This document shows positions 18,770-28,039 of a stretch of 64,000 bases of DNA, one piece after another; the stretch's first letter is position 1; each line of letters opens with the position of its first letter. This stretch comes from Nostoc sp. HK-01. Lineage in GTDB: Bacteria > Cyanobacteriota > Cyanobacteriia > Cyanobacteriales > Nostocaceae. The translations under genes and the position numbers were made by a program. The notes under the pieces were generated by a model. That model was not told the origin of the DNA. It did no database searches and saw only the letters and a list, made by a program, of their open reading frames with translations. The stretch lies in assembly GCA_003990705.1 (NCBI GenBank), contig AP018318.1:3041501-3105500 (forward strand). Direction: 5' to 3'.

Positions 18770-18948
18770 CTCGATGAGTTTGTGCCTTTTTCCAATCTAT
18801 AACAGAATTTCGTTATCGGTTGTTTATGCTGTAGGGTGAGCAAATTTTTGCCCAACCTCTGCACAACTATCTACAGTGACTTGTGGTGAACATTTCGGAA
18901 ATGGTACCGTCTACAAGTTGGCACAGGAGTTGAAAGAGTTCTCAAATC

Positions 18949-20994
18949 ATGAAGCGCAGACGCATAGTAGCTGGTTTTCAAGCAACACTCTTCAGTCTTA
19001 GCTTAGTCTCAACATATTTTTTACCTAACTCTACTATTGTTGCTGCACCGCCGAGAACCCCAGATAAAACAGTAAATTGCGAGATGTTAGTAGTCGGTGG
19101 TGGACTTTCTGGGGTAGCCACAGCTTACGAGGGATTACTAGCAGGCCGAACAGTGTGTTTAACAGAAATTACTGATTGGTTGGGGGGACAAATTTCTTCT
19201 CAGGGGACATCTGCGTTAGATGAACGACCAACCCAACGCGATCGCCAATTCTATTCTCGTGGGTATACTGAATTACGCAACCGGATTCAACGCTATTACG
19301 GCAAACTTAACCCTGGTGAGTGTTGGGTAAGTGACTCTTGTTTTTTACCCCGTGATGCCCACACAATTCTGATACAGATGCTCAAGGATGCAGAAAAAAA
19401 GGGCAAAGGGAAATTGGAATGGTTTCCTAATACTGTAATTAAGGAAGTAAATATTAATTCTAGTGGAAAAATCATTGATAGTGCGATCGCTATTCAACAT
19501 CAAGCAGCTAAAGGCGCACCACCCCTCAACACTTTTACCCTAGCGCAAACAATTAAAGATGCTTATACCTACCAAAACTCATCACGGTTAAGCAAAAGTA
19601 TTATCCGCTTTGTTCCCAAGGTTGGTAAAAAATCCACCACCAGCAATTCTCCTCAGTGGTATGTTGTTGACGCAAGCGAAACTGGCGAAATTATTGCCCT
19701 AGCAGATGTTCCCTATCGTTTGGGTATTGATGGGCGTTCTTTCCTCGAACCCTCTGCTTCCAGCGCTAGTAATGATCCTTACTGTACTCAAGGTTTTACC
19801 TATACCTTTGCAATGGAGGCGACCAGGGAACCACAACCCCAAACAATGCCCCCATTCTATTTACAGTATTCACCATATTTCAGCTATGAATTAAAAAGAT
19901 TAGCTAACTTTGGTTTAGTTTTTACCTACCGCCGCATCTGGAACCCCACGCCCGGACAACCCACACAATTCAACGGTGTGAAATTTACTGCACCCACACC
20001 AGGAGATATCTCTATGCAAAACTGGACTTGGGGTAACGATTACCGTCCAGGGACGGCCAAAGATAACTTAGTTTATACTCGCCAACAATTGCAAGCGGCT
20101 GGACAGTTAAAACCAGGCGGTTGGATGGGCGGACTCAGGACAGAAACCCTCCGCAAAGGTGAAGAAAACGCCCTGGCATATTATTACTGGCTAGTCGCCG
20201 GAACCACAGATTCTCAATTAGGCAAGGGTGTAAAAGAACCGCAAACGCGAAATCGATTGCTGACAGGCTTAAATTCACCAATGGGAACTGTACACGGCTT
20301 ATCAAAATATCCCTATATGCGAGAAGGTCGGCGAATAATTGGTCGCCCTAGTTGGGGACAGCCCCAAGGCTTTACTATTTGGGAAGTTGATATTTCTCGC
20401 CGCAACTACAACGATGAATACTACCGCAAAACTTTAACTGCGGATACTTATCGTCAGTTAAAAGCGACACTGGCAGGCTTAGAAGCCGCATCAGTAATTA
20501 CTGGGCAAGTCTCACCAGATAAAGCATTACGCCGCAGCCGTTCAACAATTTACCCAGATGCAGTAGGTATTGGTCATTACGCCATCGACTTTCATCCTTG
20601 CATGGTGCAAAGTCCACCAGAAACCCCAGGTAACAAAGAACGTCCTGGTGAAAGACGCGGCGCGGGACAAGCTTATCCATTTCAAATTGCGCTACGGGCA
20701 ATGATTCCCCAAAAAATTGATAATTTAATCGTTGGTGGTAAAAGTATCGCTACGAGTCATATTGCTTCAGCAGCTTATCGGGTACATTCCTTTGAATGGT
20801 CTTCTGGTGCTGCGGCGGGAACTGTAGTAGCTTTCGCCTTAAAAAATCATATTGCACCATACCAAATAGTGGATGACTTACCAAAACCAGAACCGCAACT
20901 GCAAGCATTGAAACGCTTGTTAGAGCAAAATGGCAATCCTACCGCCTTCCCTGACACTTCAATATTTAATCAAAACTGGGAAGATTGGCGATAG
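18949..20994 (+). CDS. Exported FAD-dependent oxidoreductase
   Basis: This is a 681-residue flavoprotein with an N-terminal signal sequence (RRRIVAGFQATLFSLSLVS) ending near AAPP. The FAD-binding motif MLVVGGGLSGVATAYEG follows at about residues 46-62. WLGGQISSQG and a C-terminal segment with IDNLIVGGKSIATSHIASA match the FAD_oxidored (PF12831-like) family, in which the second motif completes the flavin site. The natural substrate is not known for this group. The basic signal could be Sec or Tat, and a strict twin-Arg consensus is not clear. It stands alone, divergent from the coiled-coil/TPR gene, which suggests a shared 180-bp promoter region. Confidence 0.85.
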   Translation: MKRRRIVAGFQATLFSLSLVSTYFLPNSTIVAAPPRTPDKTVNCEMLVVGGGLSGVATAYEGLLAGRTVCLTEITDWLGGQISSQGTSALDERPTQRDRQFYSRGYTELRNRIQRYYGKLNPGECWVSDSCFLPRDAHTILIQMLKDAEKKGKGKLEWFPNTVIKEVNINSSGKIIDSAIAIQHQAAKGAPPLNTFTLAQTIKDAYTYQNSSRLSKSIIRFVPKVGKKSTTSNSPQWYVVDASETGEIIALADVPYRLGIDGRSFLEPSASSASNDPYCTQGFTYTFAMEATREPQPQTMPPFYLQYSPYFSYELKRLANFGLVFTYRRIWNPTPGQPTQFNGVKFTAPTPGDISMQNWTWGNDYRPGTAKDNLVYTRQQLQAAGQLKPGGWMGGLRTETLRKGEENALAYYYWLVAGTTDSQLGKGVKEPQTRNRLLTGLNSPMGTVHGLSKYPYMREGRRIIGRPSWGQPQGFTIWEVDISRRNYNDEYYRKTLTADTYRQLKATLAGLEAASVITGQVSPDKALRRSRSTIYPDAVGIGHYAIDFHPCMVQSPPETPGNKERPGERRGAGQAYPFQIALRAMIPQKIDNLIVGGKSIATSHIASAAYRVHSFEWSSGAAAGTVVAFALKNHIAPYQIVDDLPKPEPQLQALKRLLEQNGNPTAFPDTSIFNQNWEDWR

Positions 20995-21275
20995 TTATTT
21001 GAGGATTGGGAATGAGAAAGATGTTTCTTTAATTTCCAGTCCTTATTTAACATAGGTGCGATCGCGCCATCTCATATCCAGCAGATTACTTATGATATGT
21101 CATTGTGAGTGCAACGCATTGGAACGACGCGATCGCAATGAGTCTGCGTTATGAAACTCGGAATTTATTTCCAAGCGGGACAGATACGCTCAACCAAGAT
21201 TTGTGTACACTCAGCACTCTTAGTTTATAGGCTAAAGCGTGTAGTAAAATTTGCCTAAGTGCGTAAAACTACATA

Positions 21276-23318
21276 ATGGCTTTAGACTTTTCTGGTCAAA
21301 ATCTGCGAGGGCGCAACTTCAAAGGACAAGACCTTGCGGGTGCAAACTTTAGCTATGCCGATATTCGAGGCGTAAACTTTAGCTGTGCTAACTTGACAAA
21401 TGCAAACTTTAGCTATGCCAAAGCGGGACTACAGCGACGTTGGGTAATTGGTTTAGTTATTATCTCATTCTTATTATCAACCCTGTCAGGGTTTTTCTCA
21501 GCTTTTAATGGTTACTTAGTGTCGCTGATATTTGGCTCATCTCTAGAAAACCAAGTTGTAGGCTGGGTTGCGTTAATCATCTTGATTGCTTTCTACTTGA
21601 TTACAATTCGTCAAGGATTAACAGCTGGAGCCGTCGCCGGAGCCTTTGCTGTCGCCGGAGTCGTCGCCGTCGCTGGAGTTGGAACCTTTGCTGGAGCCGT
21701 CGCTGGATCTGTCGCCTTTGCCGTTGCTGGAGCCTTTGCCGTCGCAGTCGCTTTCGCCGGAGCAGGAGCCTTTGCCTTTGCCTTTGCCTTTGCTTTCGCT
21801 TTCGCTGTCGCCGGAGCCTTTGCTGTCGCCGTCGCTGGAACCTTTGCTGTCGCCGGAGCCTTTGCTGTCGCCGTCGCTGGAGCCTTTTCCGTCGCCTTCA
21901 TCGGAGCCGTCTCCTTTGCCTTCGCCGTCGCCGGAACGCTACTGAGCATTTATATAGCTTGGCAAGCGATGAAAGGAAACGAAAAATATTCCTTAATTCG
22001 TAATATTGCCGTTGCCTTTGCAGCTACAGGCGGTACAAACTTTTGTAACGCTAACTTAACCAATGCTGATTTCACAAAAGCTACACTCAAAAGTACAGAT
22101 TTCCGCAATGCCACCCTCACCCTTACTTGTTGGCATCAAGCCAAGATGCTTGACCATGTTCGCCCTGATAAAACCTATCTGCAAAACTCACAAGTACGTC
22201 AACTACTAGTTAGCGGACAGGGACAAGACAAGAACTTCGACCATGAAAACCTGCGGGGTATCAATTTACAAAAAGCTAACCTAGCAGATGCTAGTTTTAT
22301 AGGTGCTGACTTTAGTGAAGCTAATTTGCAAGATGCTGATTTATCTAGAGCCAAACTCAAACAAACCCAACTCGACGCAACCGATTTAACAGGCGCAACC
22401 CTCACAGGTGCATTCATTGAAGATTGGGGTATTACAAATGATACTAAATTGCGTGGCGTAAGGTGTGAGTATGTCTTTATGCGCTTACCCACCAAAGCCA
22501 ACCCCAACCCCCTCCGCAAACCAGATAATCAACAAGAAGTATTTCAAGACGGCGACTTTGCAGAATTTATTCAACCAATTTTTGACACCCTCGACCTATA
22601 TCACAATCAAGGTGTTGTCCCCCGCGCCATTGCTATTGCTTTCAAAAATCTCGCTGAAAAACACCCCGAAGCCGAGTTAGAAATTGTCGCAATGGAGAAA
22701 CGCGGCGATGATAAATTATTACTCCGCGCCAAAACTGCGGAAGGTGTTAATAAATCGCAACTGAGTGCCGAATATTTTGATGATTATAATCAACTCAAAG
22801 CTTTATCTCAGAGTCAACAATTACTACTTATAGAAAAAGACGATCGCATTCGGAGTTTAGAAAATATGGTCACAACTGCCCTCCAGCAGCCGAAATTTAA
22901 TACACAAGGAACTACCATCATGTCCCAAGATAATCCCATCAACATCAGTGCAGGCAGAGATATTAGCGGTGTCATCAACCTGGGTAAAATTGGCGGTGAT
23001 GTTACCAATACAATTCAACAGTTACCCGCATCACCCCAAACTGATCAACCAGGAATTAAAGAATTACTCACACAATTACAAGTGGCAATTTCCCAGTCCG
23101 CAGAGTTATCCGATGAAGATAAAGCCGACGCTTTAGAACAAGTGAAAACTTTAGCCGAAGCAGGTCAAAATCCCCAAGAACCCGCCAAGCAAAAAACTGC
23201 TAAGACAGCCATCACCATGTTAAAAGGTTTATTTTCTGGCTTACCCGCCGTCGCCACATTGGTAGAAGCAGCAAATAAATTATTACCTGTAATTTTTAAA
23301 CTATTCGGGTTGGGATAA
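21276..23318 (+). CDS. Pentapeptide-repeat protein with Ala/Val/Phe-rich hydrophobic core and conserved C-terminal tail
   Basis: This 680-residue protein has an unusual layout. Residues 3-48 are pentapeptide repeats (LRGRNFKGQDLAGANF). Two ordinary membrane helices follow at about 55-115. Residues 118-225 are an extreme Ala/Val/Phe/Gly array (AFAVAGAFAVAVAG) long enough for several more helices. A second pentapeptide block spans about 250-390. A soluble region follows, then a glycine-rich beta motif (ISAGRDISGVINLGKIGGDV) near 550 and a helical tail ending LPVIFKLFGLG. The array is encoded by short GC-rich repeats at 21630-21945. The architecture suggests a membrane-inserting protein, perhaps an effector, but no function is established. 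A relic of the same tail occurs at 23482-23535. Confidence 0.8.
   Translation: MALDFSGQNLRGRNFKGQDLAGANFSYADIRGVNFSCANLTNANFSYAKAGLQRRWVIGLVIISFLLSTLSGFFSAFNGYLVSLIFGSSLENQVVGWVALIILIAFYLITIRQGLTAGAVAGAFAVAGVVAVAGVGTFAGAVAGSVAFAVAGAFAVAVAFAGAGAFAFAFAFAFAFAVAGAFAVAVAGTFAVAGAFAVAVAGAFSVAFIGAVSFAFAVAGTLLSIYIAWQAMKGNEKYSLIRNIAVAFAATGGTNFCNANLTNADFTKATLKSTDFRNATLTLTCWHQAKMLDHVRPDKTYLQNSQVRQLLVSGQGQDKNFDHENLRGINLQKANLADASFIGADFSEANLQDADLSRAKLKQTQLDATDLTGATLTGAFIEDWGITNDTKLRGVRCEYVFMRLPTKANPNPLRKPDNQQEVFQDGDFAEFIQPIFDTLDLYHNQGVVPRAIAIAFKNLAEKHPEAELEIVAMEKRGDDKLLLRAKTAEGVNKSQLSAEYFDDYNQLKALSQSQQLLLIEKDDRIRSLENMVTTALQQPKFNTQGTTIMSQDNPINISAGRDISGVINLGKIGGDVTNTIQQLPASPQTDQPGIKELLTQLQVAISQSAELSDEDKADALEQVKTLAEAGQNPQEPAKQKTAKTAITMLKGLFSGLPAVATLVEAANKLLPVIFKLFGLG
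21630..21945. repeat. Low-complexity coding repeat (GCC/GTC/TTT/GGA codon array)
   Basis: Short units such as GTCGCCGGAGCCTTTGCT recur many times with small changes. The array encodes the hydrophobic Ala-rich core of the pentapeptide protein. Three reading frames stay open here because of the composition, so the overlapping frames are not genes. Such arrays expand and contract easily. Confidence 0.85.
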
Positions 23319-23334
23319 TTATTAAAATAATGTC

Positions 23335-23466
23335 TGAAAAGTTGTTGGTGTTAGATACAAGATTTGTAGATCCCCCTAAATCCCCCTTAAAAAGGGGGAC
23401 TTTAAGAATTATTCCCCCATTTTAAGGGGGGCTAGGGGGGATCAAACAAAGTATCTAATACTTTTC
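23335..23466. mobile_element. MITE-like palindromic element
   Basis: The outer ends TGAAAAGT...TTAGATAC (left) and their reverse complement GTATCTAATACTTTTCA (right) frame inner arms rich in CCCCCTAAATCCCCCTT and AAGGGGGGCTAGGGGGG. The region folds on itself over nearly its full 130 bp. The left arm has about seven extra bases. No transposase is present and no clear target duplication could be fixed. The C/G-run arms are a common type of interspersed repeat in Nostoc-like genomes. Confidence 0.65.
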
Positions 23467-23481
23467 AACTATCAAACTGAT

Positions 23482-23535
23482 AACAAATTGAATAAATTAT
23501 TACCTGTAATTTATCAACTATTTGGTTTGGGATAA
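23482..23535 (+). pseudogene. Relic of the C-terminal tail of a pentapeptide-type protein
   Basis: These bases read KLNKLLPVIYQLFGLG and stop. The end of the 21276-23318 gene reads NKLLPVIFKLFGLG and stop. At DNA level about 47 bp align with a handful of mismatches (23274-23320 against 23489-23535). The stop TAA shares its last A with the ATG of the next gene. This is what remains of a second copy, or of a recombination between copies, with a MITE between the two. Confidence 0.7.
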
Positions 23536-25520
23536 TGGGACAGAATACAACAATAGATCCAAACTTTTTCTTAGTTTGTGGACTGGGCAGTTTAGGGCAA
23601 TATTGCGTATCTGTGCTGAAAGAGTTTGGTGTTAAAGTCAATGCAATTGAAGAGATAAACACTCAAACTTGGGAAATTCCTGAATTACCAGATTGTATAG
23701 ATAAATTAGTCACTGGTGATTGTCGCCAACCAAAAATATTAGAACAAGCAGGAATTAAACAATGCCGGGCCATTTTGATTGTAACAAGTGATGAGTGCGT
23801 GAATATAGCCGCAGCATTTGCCGCGCGATCGCTTAATCCTCAAATTCGTTTAGTTATCCGTTCCGCCCAAGATAATCTCAATGAGTTACTACAACAAAGT
23901 TTGGGTAATTTTATCGCCTTTGAAGCGACGCAGTTACCAGCTAATAGTTTTGCTTTAGCAGCATTAGGCTGTGAAACCAGAGGATTTTTTAATTTAGATA
24001 ATCGTTTACTGCAAGTTTTCGGAGTACACATCAATGGTTCCCATCGTTGGAGTCATTGTTGTCTTTCCGAAGTTAATACCAGCCATCGCCGTGTACTTGT
24101 CCACGCCAGAGCCGGAAAACCTCTAGCCAAAGGTTTCTATCAATGGAAACCAGATGCTAAACTCCTTCCCGGAGACTCTATTTTCTATGTAGAAGCAACT
24201 GAAAATTTCACTACTCATTCCCCAAAACAGATGAACACATTTGGACAATCCTGGAATGAGATTGTCACTGAGATAAAATGGCAAAATCTGCACCACAAAT
24301 TAACTCAGTTTTGGGAAGAAAGTACTCAAACTCGTCGAGTTGCTTTTATTGGCGCATTATTTTTGGTGATTTTGTTCTTGTTAGGAACACTGCTTTACAA
24401 ATCGCAGTATCCCGAAATATCTTGGCAAGATGCGCTGAATGTGGCTTTAGTATTGAGTCTCGGCGGCTATGGTGATTTATTTGGTCAGCAAACAATACCT
24501 TTTGTAATTACATGGTGGCTGCATTTATTCAGTATTACCATGAGTGTGACTGGTACACTATTTGTCGGCATTCTCTATGCTTTAATGACCGAACGTGTTT
24601 TATCTGCGAGATTTCAGTTTTCTAAACGTCGTCCCCGCATCCCCAAAACAGACCATGTAGTCATAGTTGGGATGGGGAGAGTTGGTCGAAGAGTCGCCGA
24701 GTTGTTGCAAGAACTCAAACAACCCTTGGTAGGCGTAAATACCAAAGACCTCGAACCGGGAATGTTACCCCAAATGCCTTTAGTTTTGGGAAACATCAAT
24801 AGTGCTTTAAGTAAAGTCCATATTCAAACTGCCAAAAGTGTCATTGTCGTCACCGATGATGAGGTGACAAATTTGGAAATTGCCTTAAAAGCACGCACCG
24901 TCAACCCAAAAGCCAACTTAGTCATTCGTACCTTTGACCCACGTTTTAGTGAAAATGTGGCAAACCTCCTACCTTATGCCAGAGTTTTGGGAGTATATGA
25001 ATTAGCCGCCGAGGCTTTTGTAGGTGCAGCATTTGGCGAAAATATTTTAAATTTATTTCGTTTAGATAACCAAACAACTCTTGTTACCGAATATCAAATT
25101 GAAGCTGATGACACTCTCAATGGCAAATTAATTGCTGATATTGCTTATGGTTACGGACTAGTGCCAATTTTTCATCTGAGAGCGAACCAGTATACACCAA
25201 AGTTTATGCCCTCTGATGATATGAGATTAATTGTAGGCGATCGCTTAATAGTTTTAGCCACCATTGAAGGACTACAAGCAGTCGAACGCGGAACCATCAA
25301 AACAGGTAAATGCTGGGTGCGAGTCGAAAAAACCATTTCCCCAGAAGCCGCCTTTGAAGGCGCAACAGTAATTTCACGCGTCACTGGTTGTGATATGCAG
25401 CTGGCGAGAACTTTAATGAATCAAATACCCGCCACTCTGCAACATCCCCTCTATCTGCACCAAGCACATCGTTTAGTACATGAATTGAATAAATCCCAAG
25501 TTTCAGCCTATATTGAATAG
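23535..25520 (+). CDS. Ion-channel-like protein with two RCK/TrkA-N domains
   Basis: This is a 661-residue membrane protein. An N-terminal RCK domain (FLVCGLGSLGQYCVSVL) is followed by a TrkA-C-like part. Two transmembrane helices at about 265-290 and 325-350 enclose a pore-like loop with GGYGD. A second RCK domain (VVIVGMGRVGRRVAELL) and a C-terminal regulatory part end the protein. RCK domains bind nucleotides or ions and gate K+ channels. The filter here reads LSLGGYGD rather than the usual TVGYGD, so selectivity is uncertain. An N-terminal RCK before the pore is also an uncommon order. The start codon overlaps the stop of the pentapeptide-tail relic, so the gene may once have been translationally coupled to that gene. 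Confidence 0.85.
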   Translation: MGQNTTIDPNFFLVCGLGSLGQYCVSVLKEFGVKVNAIEEINTQTWEIPELPDCIDKLVTGDCRQPKILEQAGIKQCRAILIVTSDECVNIAAAFAARSLNPQIRLVIRSAQDNLNELLQQSLGNFIAFEATQLPANSFALAALGCETRGFFNLDNRLLQVFGVHINGSHRWSHCCLSEVNTSHRRVLVHARAGKPLAKGFYQWKPDAKLLPGDSIFYVEATENFTTHSPKQMNTFGQSWNEIVTEIKWQNLHHKLTQFWEESTQTRRVAFIGALFLVILFLLGTLLYKSQYPEISWQDALNVALVLSLGGYGDLFGQQTIPFVITWWLHLFSITMSVTGTLFVGILYALMTERVLSARFQFSKRRPRIPKTDHVVIVGMGRVGRRVAELLQELKQPLVGVNTKDLEPGMLPQMPLVLGNINSALSKVHIQTAKSVIVVTDDEVTNLEIALKARTVNPKANLVIRTFDPRFSENVANLLPYARVLGVYELAAEAFVGAAFGENILNLFRLDNQTTLVTEYQIEADDTLNGKLIADIAYGYGLVPIFHLRANQYTPKFMPSDDMRLIVGDRLIVLATIEGLQAVERGTIKTGKCWVRVEKTISPEAAFEGATVISRVTGCDMQLARTLMNQIPATLQHPLYLHQAHRLVHELNKSQVSAYIE

Positions 25521-25561
25521 TTCTGAGTGCTGAGTCATATATTTTTTCCCTACACTCCTAA

Positions 25562-26518
25562 TTAAAGTTCTCTTTTCGGAATCTCCTCACGAAATTCAAT
25601 CACTAATTGCATTGTTTCTACAGTTAAATCACGTAAATCTCGATTGAGAAAAACTGCGCCTTGCGGCCCAAACCAACGGTCAAAAATAGCGACATATTGA
25701 CTCTCGCCATTAACAAAGCCTTGCATAAACTTGACTAGCGAGTAATTTACAGCGTCCAGAAACTTAGAATTATCCTCTGGAACCATACAGGCGATACCTT
25801 CTCGTGAAAAAGGTCTATCAGGTGCGATCGCAAAATTATCAGGATTTTTGGCCTTTTGCAACCATCCCTCCAACAAAATACTATCGGATGCAAAAGCATC
25901 TATTTTGCCTTGTTCCAAAGCCGCATATCCTTCTGCACGGCTTTTCAAATACACCAATTTAGCTTGGGGTTGCGCCTGTCTAATAGCTAATTCATTTGTA
26001 GTTTGCGCCAAAACACCAATTCGTTTACCAACCAACGACTCAGCCGAACCAAGATTACTTCCTGATTTCACTAATAATTGCGTCCCAGTCACACCATAAC
26101 TCACCGAAAAATCAACTTGTTTATCTCGTTCCCAAGTAAAACTACTAGCATCACAAACAATATCAACTTCGCCCTTAACTATTTTGGGAATTCTCTGTGC
26201 AGGAGTCACGCCAACTAGTTTTAATTGAATTTTTTTGCCTAATTGTTTTTCTAATTGTTGTTTAATCAAATTCAACATATCTACAGAATAACCAGTCAAC
26301 TTACCTTGGTTATCTGTGTAAGCAAAAGGCAGTGCATCTTTACTGGTACCCGCAGTCAGTACCCCTGTACGCGCAACTTTTTGCATCACAGTCTCGGCTG
26401 TAGCAACATTAGGCATAATTGCCGCCAACGCGAGACTAATCACAGGAATAGCTATTTTAGTATATTTAGTTATGTTTATGAATCCAGATAAGCACTTTAA
26501 ATCAAAACTTTTATTCAC
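25562..26518 (-). CDS. Periplasmic amino-acid-type substrate-binding protein (SBP_bac_3)
   Basis: This 318-residue protein has a signal sequence (IPVISLALAAIMPNVATA) ending near residue 41. It then follows the family 3 binding-protein pattern: GVLTAGTSKDALPFAYTD, LTGYSVDMLNLI, EVDIVCDASSFTWERDKQVDFS, and GKRIGVLAQTTNE. These proteins capture polar amino acids for ABC importers or act as sensors. No permease or ATPase gene is adjacent, so the partner transporter is elsewhere or it works alone. The ligand is not predictable. It converges with the channel gene across a 40-bp gap. Confidence 0.88.
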   Translation of the reverse strand: MNKSFDLKCLSGFINITKYTKIAIPVISLALAAIMPNVATAETVMQKVARTGVLTAGTSKDALPFAYTDNQGKLTGYSVDMLNLIKQQLEKQLGKKIQLKLVGVTPAQRIPKIVKGEVDIVCDASSFTWERDKQVDFSVSYGVTGTQLLVKSGSNLGSAESLVGKRIGVLAQTTNELAIRQAQPQAKLVYLKSRAEGYAALEQGKIDAFASDSILLEGWLQKAKNPDNFAIAPDRPFSREGIACMVPEDNSKFLDAVNYSLVKFMQGFVNGESQYVAIFDRWFGPQGAVFLNRDLRDLTVETMQLVIEFREEIPKREL

Positions 26519-26667
26519 AGCACCCTCACATTTAACCTTTAAGTTAGCAACAATCTGTTGTGATAGACAAAATACAGTAAATCCCTGTTAAATGCAAATT
26601 AATTGAATTCATTAATGATTCTTTACCTTTAGAAATTTATCAAATAATTAATAGCAAATATCAGCAA

Positions 26668-26703
26668 TAAAAAACAGGACTTACAGAGATTGCAGTCCTG
26701 TTA
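26668..26703 (-). terminator. Terminator after the BON gene
   Basis: AACAGGACT pairs with AGTCCTGTT (9 bp) around a short loop. Read on the minus strand, the stem is followed by a T-run. It lies just downstream of the BON-domain gene stop. Confidence 0.85.
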
Positions 26704-26722
26704 AACTGATTTTTAGCTAGAT

Positions 26723-27160
26723 TTAAATTTTGTTTGGCACTAGCACTTTTGCTTCTACTTTTACACTCTTCACACCTTGGACTTCTTTAACTAATTTTTC
26801 TGCTTTCTGTAATTCTGTACTAGAAGCAGCAGTACCTTTAATTACAATGTCGCCTGCTTTAGCTTCCACCTCTAATTGATTGTTTGGTAAGTCTGCTTTC
26901 AGCTTTTTGGTAACTTCCTTTTTTAATTCACTCTCAGATTTTGTAGTTACAGGAGTATTTTTTGTTTCTGCTGTTTTTTCAGTTGTAGTTTTAGGTGCTT
27001 TATCTGTAGTTTGAGTAGTCTGTGAAGCAGGTTTTACTGATGCTGGGGAAGATTCATTATTAGTGTTAGGGGTTTTAGCAGCATCTTTAGGAGTTTCTTG
27101 ACAACCAAAAGCACCAACTAACAGAATGCTACTGATGATAAACGGAACTAAATTTTTCAT
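26723..27160 (-). CDS. BON-domain protein, probable lipoprotein
   Basis: This is a 145-residue protein. The N-terminus MKNLVPFIISSILLVGAFGCQE looks like a lipoprotein signal with the cysteine after AFG, an imperfect lipobox. A Thr/Lys/Pro-rich linker covers about 25-75. The BON domain (about 80-145: VTKKLKADLP, VKGVKSVKVEA-like pattern) typically binds membranes or envelope components. The ATG at 27160 is chosen because GGAG sits 8 bases before it. The longer TTG start would place that GGAG inside the gene. It has its own terminator and is probably monocistronic. Confidence 0.8.
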   Translation of the reverse strand: MKNLVPFIISSILLVGAFGCQETPKDAAKTPNTNNESSPASVKPASQTTQTTDKAPKTTTEKTAETKNTPVTTKSESELKKEVTKKLKADLPNNQLEVEAKAGDIVIKGTAASSTELQKAEKLVKEVQGVKSVKVEAKVLVPNKI

Positions 27161-27594
27161 TTCTGTCTCCAAATTGAATACTTGTAGCGGTCAATAGAGA
27201 TAGATGCTTTTCTGAAGAAAAAAATTCAAACACAATCAATTAGGCTATAGCAAAACGGCTGAAGTCAGCAGCCGTAAATTAATATGCAAGTTGCCAGCTA
27301 ATAACAAACTGTAGATGCCAAGATAATTTTACAGGGTATATCCTGTGCCATCTAATAACGGTTTTATGATGTTATCAAATTAATTATCTACTTGCCTATA
27401 ATTCGTCAAAAATTTATATAAAATATAATTTTGCTTTAGTCGGTTTTGATACATTATGTACAAAAACACTCTTGTGAATGACTGGCTTACTCTATGTAGA
27501 AAAAACCATAATTCTGATGTTCGGTTAATCTGAATTTCTAGATTTAGAATAATTGATAAATTCAATATAGTGAAGCGCAACAGAAAATAATCCT
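27161..27594. other. Intergenic region between divergent BON and DUF760 genes
   Basis: This 434-bp AT-rich stretch has no convincing gene. A 7-bp stem hairpin (ACGGCTG at 27255-27261 with CAGCCGT at 27269-27275) is the only clear structure. Promoters for the two divergent genes must lie here but cannot be pinned down. Confidence 0.5.
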
Positions 27595-27939
27595 ATGAGT
27601 AATATTTCCCATCATCAGCCAGATAATTTTATGCCAGCAGATGCTAATAAAAATCAGTTTTGGCAATATGTTCAATCTCTAAATCGAGATACCGTTGTCC
27701 AACTATCTAAACCAGACTCGGCAGAAGTATTACAATTAATTCAACAGGCTATTGTGGCCATGTTGGGCAATTTACCTCATGACAGATTTAATCCTGTTAT
27801 TACTACTAACCGTGAAGAATTAGGTAAATTATTAGGTTCGGCGATGGTTGATGGCTATTTTCTCCGTAACGCCGAACAAAGATTTCAAATAGAAAGAAAT
27901 CTTCAGACAACAGATGACAAAGCTACAAATCCAGTGTAA
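27595..27939 (+). CDS. DUF760 family protein
   Basis: This 114-residue soluble protein matches the DUF760 pattern found across cyanobacteria and plastids: EVLQLIQQAIVAMLGNLP, F-PVITTNREELGKLLGSAM, then GYFLRNAEQRF. The biochemical role of this domain is not established. Length and motif order are normal. It stands alone, with a terminator at 28003-28031. Confidence 0.82.
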   Translation: MSNISHHQPDNFMPADANKNQFWQYVQSLNRDTVVQLSKPDSAEVLQLIQQAIVAMLGNLPHDRFNPVITTNREELGKLLGSAMVDGYFLRNAEQRFQIERNLQTTDDKATNPV

Positions 27940-28002
27940 TTTCAAACATCCAAAATTTGATACATGATTAGACTTCTCTGCGTTGTGGAATTTGTATTTA
28001 GT

Positions 28003-28031
28003 AACCCTCCTGAGATTTGGGAGGGTTATTT
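28003..28031 (+). terminator. Terminator between convergent DUF760 and pentapeptide genes
   Basis: AACCCTCC (28003-28010) pairs with GGAGGGTT (28019-28026) and is followed by ATTTTTAT. The genes on both sides converge here, so it may serve both directions. Confidence 0.8.
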
Positions 28032-28039
28032 TTATAACT

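Noticed and set aside
21611-21949. Ala/Pro/Lys-rich 112-residue minus-strand ORF and a 99-residue Pro/Ser/Leu-rich plus-strand ORF in the same stretch
   Set aside because: Both are products of the low-complexity codon array in the pentapeptide gene; their composition is a mirror of the repeats and no start signals are present.
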